In this document: positions 43,176 through 50,326 of the stretch, in pieces
How positions within the stretch are numbered: the stretch's first letter is position 1
Layout: each line of letters starts with the position of its first letter
Assembly: GCF_001428045.1 (NCBI RefSeq)
Contig: NZ_LMSD01000040.1
Location: 1 to 59,132, forward strand
DNA length: 59,132 bases
Reading direction: 5' to 3'
From: Paenibacillus sp. Soil750
Lineage (GTDB): Bacteria > Bacillota > Bacilli > Paenibacillales > NBRC-103111
The notes under the pieces: model-generated
What the model was told of the DNA's origin: nothing
The model's input: the letters and a program-made list of their open reading frames with translations, nothing else
Databases searched by the model: none
Position numbers and translations under genes: made by a program

Positions 43176-43832
43176 ATGAAAAGAAACCGAAGACGACGAC
43201 GGAATTGGGTGTTTGGTATTCTAGCTTTCCTAGCCATTGGGATCGCGGCTTATGCCTTGTTACTGTATGGGAACCCGGACGATATCAAAGATCAAGGCTT
43301 CGTTACCGAGAAAGGTACCATGCCTGATCTATGGTATACCGTTCTGTGGTTCCACGCTGTTTCTGGCGGCATTGCGCTCGGCATTGGTTGGCTGCAATTC
43401 ATCAAGAGGATTCGCCTCCGAACACCGAATGTCCATCGCGCGATTGGCTATGCCTATGCAACGATGATTACAGTAGCAGGTGTGACAGGTCTCTACATGG
43501 CTTATTACACGAGCGGTGGTTTGAGCGCTCAGCTTGGCTTTGGAGCTCTATCTCTCATGTGGTTGTACACGCTTTACCAAAGCTTGAAAAGCATTATTGC
43601 CGATCGCAATCCGCGCGTGCACGGTCAATGGATGCTGCGAAATTACGCCTTGTCCTGCGCAGCGATATCTCTCCGTGTAATGACGCCATTAGCCGGTGTG
43701 TTCTGGGGCCTCACAAATACGAATGATACGTTCGGCGTCATTGCTTGGATCTGTTGGTTGCCGAATTTACTCCTAGCGGAGATGATCATTCGCGCTGGGA
43801 TTGGCAGAATTTCAAATCCTTTAAACGCTTAG
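43176..43832 (+). CDS. DUF2306 family membrane protein
   Basis: A 218-residue integral membrane protein with a very basic start (MKRNRRRRRN) and about six to seven helices. Conserved histidines lie in LWFHAVSGGIAL, NVHRAIGYAY and HGQWMLRNYAL, the pattern of DUF2306 proteins, which may bind heme or a quinone; that is not shown. The start is ATG 43176 behind GAGGGATG. It stands alone downstream of exoA. Confidence 0.82.
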   Translation: MKRNRRRRRNWVFGILAFLAIGIAAYALLLYGNPDDIKDQGFVTEKGTMPDLWYTVLWFHAVSGGIALGIGWLQFIKRIRLRTPNVHRAIGYAYATMITVAGVTGLYMAYYTSGGLSAQLGFGALSLMWLYTLYQSLKSIIADRNPRVHGQWMLRNYALSCAAISLRVMTPLAGVFWGLTNTNDTFGVIAWICWLPNLLLAEMIIRAGIGRISNPLNA

Positions 43833-43925
43833 ATTAGCATGCTGCACATGAACCCCCTTCGAGTTAGAATGGGGTTATTTCCTCGTAATCCTCCTGTATA
43901 CTATAAGAGAAGGAGTGATACGTCC

Positions 43926-44450
43926 GTGCTAGTGAAAATGAGGCAAGACATCTTCCATACTTCCGGCGACGATGCACTTATAGCAGCCTGCTTCCAGCCA
44001 ATCATTCAAGCTTATAAAGAGATACAAACGCGAGGTGAAGATTTCACCTCTGGGCTATTCCAAGAGCTTACTCCAGGCCAACAAGCCCTGTTCGCTTTCT
44101 GGGTCTATCATACCCATGCCATCAAATCACAGGCTGATTTCTATTGGTGGAGTGCCTATTTCTTGGCGCAGCCGGCGAGATGGTCGGGTCTACAAAGCGC
44201 GCTGCGCTTTTTCGAAGACATCTCCACGTTGCCTCTTGTTGAGCAAATGGAGTCGCTTCTCCGGAAACGAGATCACCCGAGGAATATCACCAACTTTGAT
44301 ATTTGTGCAACGGATCTCGAGCAAGATCCCAAACTGATGTCGGAGGTCAGACCGCTATACGCAGATTTGCTAGATGCTGCAGAGATCACTCAACAAGGTA
44401 TAGCGACCTACATCCGAAACTATCCTGATGCGTTTGTGACATTACGTTGA
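43926..44450 (+). CDS. Hypothetical protein
   Basis: A 174-residue soluble, mostly helical protein that I do not recognise. It has a Trp/Tyr/Phe-rich core (QALFAFWVYHTHAIKSQADFYWWSAYFLAQPARWSGL) and an acidic C-terminal half. The start is taken as the GTG at 43926, about ten bases after GGAG; the ATG at 43938 is the alternative. It is convergent with the glyoxalase-type gene, with only seven bases between. Confidence 0.7.
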   Translation: MLVKMRQDIFHTSGDDALIAACFQPIIQAYKEIQTRGEDFTSGLFQELTPGQQALFAFWVYHTHAIKSQADFYWWSAYFLAQPARWSGLQSALRFFEDISTLPLVEQMESLLRKRDHPRNITNFDICATDLEQDPKLMSEVRPLYADLLDAAEITQQGIATYIRNYPDAFVTLR

Positions 44451-44457
44451 TTCTGGG

Positions 44458-44850
44458 TTAGTTAACTGCGAAAAGTGAATGGATATTCCCATCCGGATCA
44501 GCGAAGAAGGCCGTTACGTGTCCCCATGACTTCACCTTTGGCTCCATAATCGCCGTAGCCCCTTTGGAGACGTACTCCTTATAAAGAGCGTGCACGTCTT
44601 CTGGTGAGTCACATTGAAAATTAAACTCAAAGGCTTGCCCTTTGCGCTCTTCCAAAAACGAAGGATGATCATTCGTATTATCCGCCATGAGGGGAGTCGT
44701 GAAAATGGCTAGACGAACGCCGCTATTGTCGAATTCAACATAATCCGCTTCTTCCACCACAATTCGAAAACCAAGCACTTCCCGATAAAAACGAGCTAGT
44801 CGTGCAACATCCTTTGATAACATCGTGATGCCTTCTAATTGAATTCTCAT
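44458..44850 (-). CDS. Glyoxalase/VOC superfamily protein
   Basis: A 130-residue vicinal-oxygen-chelate protein with two beta-alpha-beta-beta-beta repeats (DVARLARFYREVLGFRIV... and DVHALYKEYVSKGATAIMEPKVKSWGHVTAFFADPDGNIHSLF). Metal-ligand positions are only partly kept, so it may be a binding or resistance-type member rather than a glyoxalase. It is a single gene, with no partner suggesting a substrate. Confidence 0.85.
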   Translation of the reverse strand: MRIQLEGITMLSKDVARLARFYREVLGFRIVVEEADYVEFDNSGVRLAIFTTPLMADNTNDHPSFLEERKGQAFEFNFQCDSPEDVHALYKEYVSKGATAIMEPKVKSWGHVTAFFADPDGNIHSLFAVN

Positions 44851-44937
44851 CGTGCAATCCCACCGTTTCTTGTCTATTTCCTAAAAGTGTAACACGCAAA
44901 ACCGAGTGGGATCAAGTGTTCTTATTTTGCAAAACTC

Positions 44938-46164
44938 CTACTCGACCAACAGTCCCTTAATAACGGTCCTCATCTGATCTTCTGTTAATGTGCCTACCCG
45001 GTTGTAGGCAACCCGTCCTTGCTTATCTACAAAAATGGAAACCGGAATAGACCGGAGTTTGTACGCTTGCGTGACCTTTTTATCAGGATCAAGCAACACT
45101 CGGAAGGAATAGGGATGTTCTTTCAAATATTCGTTTACCTTATCCTGACTTTCACCGACATCAATAGCCAGAATGACGATATTATCATCTTTATAATCGT
45201 GATAGACCTTCTCCATATCCGGCATTTCCTTAATACACCACTTGCACCAAGTCGCCCAAAAGTTGATATACACGTTCTTGCCTTTCAGATCGCTTAGTGT
45301 TACCCGCTGGCCTTGTAAGTCTGTTACTGTGAAATCGATCGCGCTCTCCCGCTCCTGAGCATGGAGTAATAGCGTATTAGGCGCTTTTGCTCCCTCTATG
45401 CTCTCCGTATTCGCATCCACTGTCTGCAAGCTGGAAGTTTGCACTACCGCCTCTTCACTAACGCTGTACGGGCTTTCTAAAAAGGAAAAGGTCTGATTAA
45501 TCATCTCCATCCGATTCGTGAAAACAAGAAAGCCCATAAAGATCATAATGACGCCGCTGACAACGGAAAAAATAGGTAAGTATTTAGAAACCTTTTTCAA
45601 CAATCGGGATAAATGTTCAACTAAAAAGGCCGAAAGCACAAAAGGCACTGCCATACCTAGCGAGTAAGCCGTGAGCAGAAGAACTCCCTTTTGGATGGTT
45701 TCCATACTGCCAGCGTAAATAAGAATCGTAGAGAGCATCGGACCGATACAAGGCGTCCAGCCCACTGCGAAGGCCATGCCTACCAGGAATGGACCTGTTT
45801 TTTTCACAGATGGGCCGCTGGTTAAGAACCTTTTTTCGGAATACAACCATTTAATCTTAAATACCCCTGTCATATGTAGCCCAAAAAGGATAATAACTAC
45901 GCCGCCAATCTGTCTGAAAATGGATAAATTGGACGCAAATAATTTGCTGATCGAGCTTACGGAAATACCTAAGCCTATAAACACAAGGGAGAACCCCAAT
46001 ATAAAGAATAAGGATTTATAGACGACTTGACTCTTCCCTTTATTTGCAACCAGATCGGTTAAGGACGAGCCTACAATATAGCTGAAATACACAGGAATGA
46101 GCGGAAGAACGCAAGGGGATATGAATGAAAGCAGCCCCGCTGAAAATGCCAAGATGAAATCCAA
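44938..46164 (-). CDS. CcdA-like thiol-disulfide transmembrane protein fused to a thioredoxin domain
   Basis: A 408-residue fusion. Residues 1-225 are a six-helix CcdA/DsbD-beta module, whose two redox cysteines lie in SFISPCVLPLIPVYFSY and VGWTPCIGPMLS. After a roughly 40-residue linker, residues 265-408 form a ResA/TlpA-like thioredoxin with the active site WATWCKWCIKEMP (CKWC) and a cis-Pro loop (RSIPVSIFV). It should take electrons from cytoplasmic thioredoxin and pass them to its own outside domain. It is the third gene of a cassette with a stalk protein and an SLH-anchored thioredoxin, 74 bases after the latter. Confidence 0.9.
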   Translation of the reverse strand: MDFILAFSAGLLSFISPCVLPLIPVYFSYIVGSSLTDLVANKGKSQVVYKSLFFILGFSLVFIGLGISVSSISKLFASNLSIFRQIGGVVIILFGLHMTGVFKIKWLYSEKRFLTSGPSVKKTGPFLVGMAFAVGWTPCIGPMLSTILIYAGSMETIQKGVLLLTAYSLGMAVPFVLSAFLVEHLSRLLKKVSKYLPIFSVVSGVIMIFMGFLVFTNRMEMINQTFSFLESPYSVSEEAVVQTSSLQTVDANTESIEGAKAPNTLLLHAQERESAIDFTVTDLQGQRVTLSDLKGKNVYINFWATWCKWCIKEMPDMEKVYHDYKDDNIVILAIDVGESQDKVNEYLKEHPYSFRVLLDPDKKVTQAYKLRSIPVSIFVDKQGRVAYNRVGTLTEDQMRTVIKGLLVE

Positions 46165-46203
46165 ATCGGTTCTCCTCCAATAATCGTTTTAACCAAAATG
46201 TGC

Positions 46204-46233
46204 AAAATGGGCAGCCTTGCGGCTACCCATTTC
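46204..46233 (-). terminator. Hairpin between the SLH protein gene and the CcdA fusion
   Basis: On the minus strand GAAATGGGTAGCC-GCAA-GGCTGCCCATTTT forms a stem of about 12 bp with a GCAA tetraloop. The T-run after it is weak, so it probably only reduces transcription into the CcdA fusion gene or protects the upstream message. Confidence 0.7.
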
Positions 46234-46238
46234 ACCTC

Positions 46239-48677
46239 TTATTTAAGTAAGTTGTATAACACTTGAGCAGCTTCAGCTCTTGTGGATAGGTTTTGCGGGT
46301 TGAGCTTAGCGTTATCCCCTGTTAGGATCCCGCTCTCAACAAGTGACTTGAATGCTTCTTGTGCAAATCCTGCAATTTGGTTAGCATCCGTGAAACTAGA
46401 TAATGTAGCTGCCTCATTCCCTTTTGGAAGCTTATTCAGTACACCTAACGAGCGATGTAATAGTGTGAACAGCTCCTCACGAGAGATGCTTTGATTCGGC
46501 GCGAATTGGTTGTCGCCAACACCACCGGCAATGTTTAGACGTTTAGCAGCCGCCAAATAAGGCGTGTAATACGTATTGCCTGCATCCGCGAAATTGTCTT
46601 TCGCGTTCTCTTCCGGCGCTATCCCGTATGCTTTTAAGAGGAGCGTAATGAACTGTCCTCTTGTCAGCTTGTCATTCGGACTGAAATGAGTCTCATCCGT
46701 GCCGCCAGCAATCTTATTGGCTGCTAAGAAGTTAACCGCTTGATGATGCCACGCTGACTCTGGCACATCTACAAACGCAGATTTGGTGTACGCGATCACA
46801 ACATCTGTTGCTGGACTTGGGTTATACCCATATTTGGCTGCATATCTAACTTGATAGGTACCTGTGGATAATCCTGTCGTTTCAGTGGCTTTGGCTGCTG
46901 TGTATTTGGTAGTTCCGGAAAGCTTATATTCCAACTGCGCAGTTGTGCCTGTGATTTTTCCATCCAGACTCAACGAAGTTGTTGCTGCTGCAGTGCCAAG
47001 CCCAGATGGTGCTGCCGGTTGCTCCAAATTCAAGTCAATGATCGTGGATGGACTTGGCTTGAAACCTGCTTTAGCTGCAGTCCTTACGTAATAAGTACCT
47101 TGCGTAAGTCCTGTAAGGGAAGTGCTTGTTACTGGTGCATAAGCTTTGTCTTCTGCACGTTTGTACTCAAGAGCTGTAGACGTACCGCTGATTTGACCAT
47201 CTTTGCTCGTGTCTGACTTCGGAGCCTTCCCTGTTAGTCCTGTTGGAGCCGCTTGCTCAGCCGCACCCTGCAGTTCTGAGAAAGCACGATCTAGAGCCTC
47301 AATGTAGTTGTTGTAATTGACACCTTTTTTACCATTCAGTTCATAGTCAGGTTGAATATCCTTCCACGTGTACATTAACTCAACATGATCAAGAATTGGG
47401 GCTGGTTTGCCTTGCGCATCTTTATGATCCTTGTTGTAAATAAAGAAGTAAGGGACCTGCAGCTTGTTGGCTACATGTTCAACCCCGTTTGCATCCTTGT
47501 AGCTGACATTATTGCTTGCTTTCGCATAAAGAGTTTCGATATTCGTTAAATATGTATTAACCAGATCTACGTAACGATCGGAAAATAGAGCACCAGTTGC
47601 ACGGATTTGAAGGAAATTGCTGCTATCCGTTCCTACAGGCACATCTGGCGTCCCGCCAATACCTCCATCCAGCTTCGTATCCCAGTTGTACACTTTGGTT
47701 ACATTGTATTTCTTGGCATATTCATTGACATACTTCGCAACTGCCCGTGTATTAGGGCACCAAGAGCATCCGAATAGGAAAACATAGTTCCCTTCGCTTT
47801 TCAACACACCATTAAGCTCGTCATAGGTTACTGGATCAAGCACGATGTCTTTATCCGCTTCGCCAAAAATCGTTTCTCCCGCGAATTCGTTATAGGAGGA
47901 TGCAATATAGTTGTTGTTATTTTGATCGGCTTGCAAGCCTGCTTTCAGATTAGCTGGAACAGCATCAAATGCCGCGCTGACTTTTGCTTTATACGCATCC
48001 ACTTTGGCTTTATCCACAACACCATTGGTTAAAAGTGCGTCGATTCCCTCTACCGAAGAAATAATCGGTGCGTTGGCAGCGCCACTTTTGTTATTTTTGT
48101 TGTAAACGAACAAGAACGGGGTTTGAATCTTTTGAGCTGTACCTGTCAGGGTTTTGGTAACGAGATTAGGCGCTTTGCCTGACGTTACATCATTGCTGTA
48201 TGTGACACTTTCCGAACCCTTGATTTGTGTGCTGAGATTGGTTAAATACTTATTAACCAGATCGACATAACGTCTCGATATTGGATTGTTGGCGGAATCT
48301 GCGATATCCGTAGCTGGGTTTGCACCATCTAATCGCGTATCAAAGTTATAGACGGACTTAATTCCCTTCGCTTGTGCTACCTCATTAATGTATCCTACAA
48401 CGGCTTGTGTATCTTTACTCCAAGCACCACCGAATAGGAAGACATAAGTTCCTTCGGAGTCTAGTAAATAATCAAGTTCATGATAGGTTGTTGTTTTAAA
48501 AACGTTCTTATCGTCAACGAGATTATCATATTTTTGGTTGAAATAACTGGTATAAGTGCTGTTGATTGGGGCTGATGACGTTGCGGCGCTTGCTTGGTTC
48601 GTATGTAAAAAAGGTAAAACTAGCGTAGCAGCCAGGAGCAACGTTAATGCTTTATTCGTAGTCGATGATTTAGTCAT
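46239..48677 (-). CDS. SLH-anchored cell-surface protein with tandem thioredoxin-like domains
   Basis: An 812-residue secreted protein with a clear signal peptide (residues 1-32, ending HTNQASAA). Two homologous thioredoxin-like domains follow (about 40-225 and 260-455). The second has an intact CSWC site (VFLFGCSWCPNTRAV). The first has lost both cysteines (VFLFGGAWSKDTQAV) but keeps the fold signature and cis-Pro strand (TPFLFVYNK against VPYFFIYNK). Two roughly 75-residue beta repeats come next, then three C-terminal SLH domains that bind secondary wall polymer. It lies between a stalk protein gene and a CcdA fusion gene, so a surface thiol-redox role is likely. Confidence 0.88.
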   Translation of the reverse strand: MTKSSTTNKALTLLLAATLVLPFLHTNQASAATSSAPINSTYTSYFNQKYDNLVDDKNVFKTTTYHELDYLLDSEGTYVFLFGGAWSKDTQAVVGYINEVAQAKGIKSVYNFDTRLDGANPATDIADSANNPISRRYVDLVNKYLTNLSTQIKGSESVTYSNDVTSGKAPNLVTKTLTGTAQKIQTPFLFVYNKNNKSGAANAPIISSVEGIDALLTNGVVDKAKVDAYKAKVSAAFDAVPANLKAGLQADQNNNNYIASSYNEFAGETIFGEADKDIVLDPVTYDELNGVLKSEGNYVFLFGCSWCPNTRAVAKYVNEYAKKYNVTKVYNWDTKLDGGIGGTPDVPVGTDSSNFLQIRATGALFSDRYVDLVNTYLTNIETLYAKASNNVSYKDANGVEHVANKLQVPYFFIYNKDHKDAQGKPAPILDHVELMYTWKDIQPDYELNGKKGVNYNNYIEALDRAFSELQGAAEQAAPTGLTGKAPKSDTSKDGQISGTSTALEYKRAEDKAYAPVTSTSLTGLTQGTYYVRTAAKAGFKPSPSTIIDLNLEQPAAPSGLGTAAATTSLSLDGKITGTTAQLEYKLSGTTKYTAAKATETTGLSTGTYQVRYAAKYGYNPSPATDVVIAYTKSAFVDVPESAWHHQAVNFLAANKIAGGTDETHFSPNDKLTRGQFITLLLKAYGIAPEENAKDNFADAGNTYYTPYLAAAKRLNIAGGVGDNQFAPNQSISREELFTLLHRSLGVLNKLPKGNEAATLSSFTDANQIAGFAQEAFKSLVESGILTGDNAKLNPQNLSTRAEAAQVLYNLLK

Positions 48678-48719
48678 GGTATTCTCCTCTGTGTTAGTTT
48701 CGTTAGCTTATTGCTCCGA

Positions 48720-49307
48720 TTAGCAACCCTCTTCTTCGATGTCGCAGTTCTCTTCATCTTGGGCAGCAGGCGCAGGAGTTGCAGCCGCTTTGGCAGGCGC
48801 CGGTGTAGCTGCTGGCTTCACTTGAGCAGGCTGTGGATTCTCAGCCACGGCAGCTTTGGGCTCTTCTTTCTTCACTGGTTCAGCTGTTGGTTTAGGCTCT
48901 TCCGCTTTTGTGACGACTTCTGCTTTTTTCGTTTCAGTCGCAGTAGTTACTGCCGCTGTCTTAACTTCTGGTGCTTTCGTATTCACGGCAGTGGTTGGCG
49001 CAGTGTTCGTTGTAGGCGCAGTTGTGGCTGCTGGTGTTGCAGCAGCAGTTTGCGTCTGTGTCGCTTCCACAGCTGGTGTTGCAGCTGCTTGCGGCTTAGT
49101 TTCAGCAACTGCGGCTACCGTAGCTTGAGGTGGAGTCTCCACTTTCGGTGTTGCTGATGGAGCTTGTGTTGTTGTCACAACAGCCGTCGTTCCATTATTA
49201 TCTGTGCTCTTCGAAGCGGATACAGTGACCGCATAGATGACAATAAGTACAGCAATCGCTGCGAGTATTGCCAATAATTTAAATTTTGATAGTCCAATGT
49301 TAGCCAT
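48720..49307 (-). CDS. Membrane-anchored Ala/Pro/Thr-rich stalk protein with a C-terminal cysteine pair
   Basis: A 195-residue protein I cannot assign to a family. Residues 8-30 form one transmembrane helix (LLAILAAIAVLIVIYAVTVS), so the rest should be outside. About 150 residues of Ala, Thr, Pro, Lys and Glu with no fold follow, like a wall-spanning stalk. It ends in ENCDIEEEGC, two cysteines six residues apart at the very end and the only cysteines in the protein. It starts behind AAAGGGATG and is the first gene of the cassette, 42 bases before the SLH thioredoxin gene. Confidence 0.8.
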   Translation of the reverse strand: MANIGLSKFKLLAILAAIAVLIVIYAVTVSASKSTDNNGTTAVVTTTQAPSATPKVETPPQATVAAVAETKPQAAATPAVEATQTQTAAATPAATTAPTTNTAPTTAVNTKAPEVKTAAVTTATETKKAEVVTKAEEPKPTAEPVKKEEPKAAVAENPQPAQVKPAATPAPAKAAATPAPAAQDEENCDIEEEGC

Positions 49308-49406
49308 GTTTGAACATCCCTTTCCATTTGAGGTTTAATTCCTTGCAATTGCCACCATGCCGACTTGCTTCTTCGCTGTCACCCTCCTTGTGGTTGTTTA
49401 GAAGAT

Positions 49407-49458
49407 AAAAAAAAGAGACACAACGAAGAGCAATTACATCTGCTCCTGTTGAATCTCT
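49407..49458 (-). promoter_or_regulatory. Leader terminator (candidate attenuator) of the surface thiol cassette
   Basis: On the minus strand AGAGA..CAAC..GGAGCA and TGCTC..GTTG..TCTCT form a long interrupted stem followed by eight T. It lies about 100 bases before the stalk gene start and after the promoter at 49529-49557. A second hairpin upstream (TGAGAT/ATCTCA, 49490-49518) shares GAGATTC with the terminator's 5' arm, so ATCTC could pair with either copy. This looks like a mutually exclusive switch. I recognise no known riboswitch class. Confidence 0.7.
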
Positions 49459-49528
49459 GGCTGTCCAGTAGATCATGTTCGATATCTGTTGAGATGCATA
49501 CGACATGTGTGAATCTCAATGTAAACCT

Positions 49529-49557
49529 ATCTTAAATGGCATGGCGATATATGTCAA
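49529..49557 (-). promoter_or_regulatory. Promoter of the surface thiol cassette
   Basis: On the minus strand TTGACA (49552-49557), 17 bases, TAAGAT (49529-49534). The start would be near 49522, giving a leader of about 215 bases. Confidence 0.8.
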
Positions 49558-49650
49558 TGATTTTTTAAATAATTCCTATAGGTTTTATCGGGATTAATGA
49601 ATTCGCCTGTAAATGCGGCGGCGGCCACCTAATTCCGCCAACTCATTAAC

Positions 49651-49828
49651 TGGAAAAGCTCCATCTATTTTGACGTGAATCAGATATTTATCCGCGATAG
49701 ATGGAAAACGCACAGTTAATTTTTCGCATTCTTCCGTTTATGGCAGCTAGCCTTGAAATTAACTGCGCTTTTTCCAGTTAATTAAACAAAAGCGCTTAAA
49801 TCGAGCGGAATTAACTGTATGTGAGCCA
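49651..49828. repeat. Dyad-symmetric four-motif element, copy E4
   Basis: Motifs at 49651 (forward), 49702 (forward), 49756 (reverse) and 49808 (reverse); spacings 51, 54 and 52. The inner pair matches 17 of 21 bases as an inverted repeat (TGGAAAA, four bases, CAGTTAATTT in both). It lies between the promoter of the surface thiol cassette and the stop of the SRPBCC gene. Confidence 0.85.
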
Positions 49829-49868
49829 GTTAGGTGAACCCAAGCTCACGATGCTGAGGATCTCGCTT

Positions 49869-50312
49869 CTAATAAGGCAACTCATGCCCCTCTAAGTAAG
49901 CCTTCAAATTGTCCAACGACATCGCGTACCCCTCTTCGGTCGGCTTCGCCTGCTCTTCGGTCTCATAGCCCGTCTCTGTGATCGTCACACGTGTGCCGTC
50001 ACCTTCCTCCACAGTGAGAAATGTCGTGATCATCTCCGAATCTGGTACACTAAACTCCCAACGCAACGCGAAGCGTTGCTGAGGTTCAACTTCCTCGATG
50101 ATGGCTCGCAAGCTAACAACCTCCGTCCCCGCGTGGTACTCATTCGGTGAATGGTGAAAGTAAACCTCAGCCCCCGGCGCAAGCTCCAAGACGTCCCATG
50201 GCGAACCTGGCGAGTACCACTCCGTAAGCTGCTCACCTTCCGTCACGGCTTGCCATGCACGCTCCAGCGAAGCCTGAATCCAAATACTTTGGACAACTGT
50301 AAACTGTTCCAT
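49869..50312 (-). CDS. SRPBCC (AHSA1/START-like) domain protein
   Basis: A 147-residue helix-grip protein of the activator-of-Hsp90-like SRPBCC family, typical in VVQSIWIQASLERAWQAVTEGEQLTEWYSPG and LRWEFSVPDSEMITTFLTVEEGDGTRVTITETGYE. Members bind hydrophobic ligands; the ligand is unknown here. It follows the ABC-F gene by 14 bases on the same strand and is probably co-transcribed with it. Confidence 0.87.
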   Translation of the reverse strand: MEQFTVVQSIWIQASLERAWQAVTEGEQLTEWYSPGSPWDVLELAPGAEVYFHHSPNEYHAGTEVVSLRAIIEEVEPQQRFALRWEFSVPDSEMITTFLTVEEGDGTRVTITETGYETEEQAKPTEEGYAMSLDNLKAYLEGHELPY

Positions 50313-50326
50313 ACCAACCTCTCCTC

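Noticed and set aside
49350..49395. T-box-like AGGGTGACAGCG in the thiol cassette leader
   Set aside because: It is not the T-box sequence (GGTGGNACCGCG) and lies after the terminator instead of before it.
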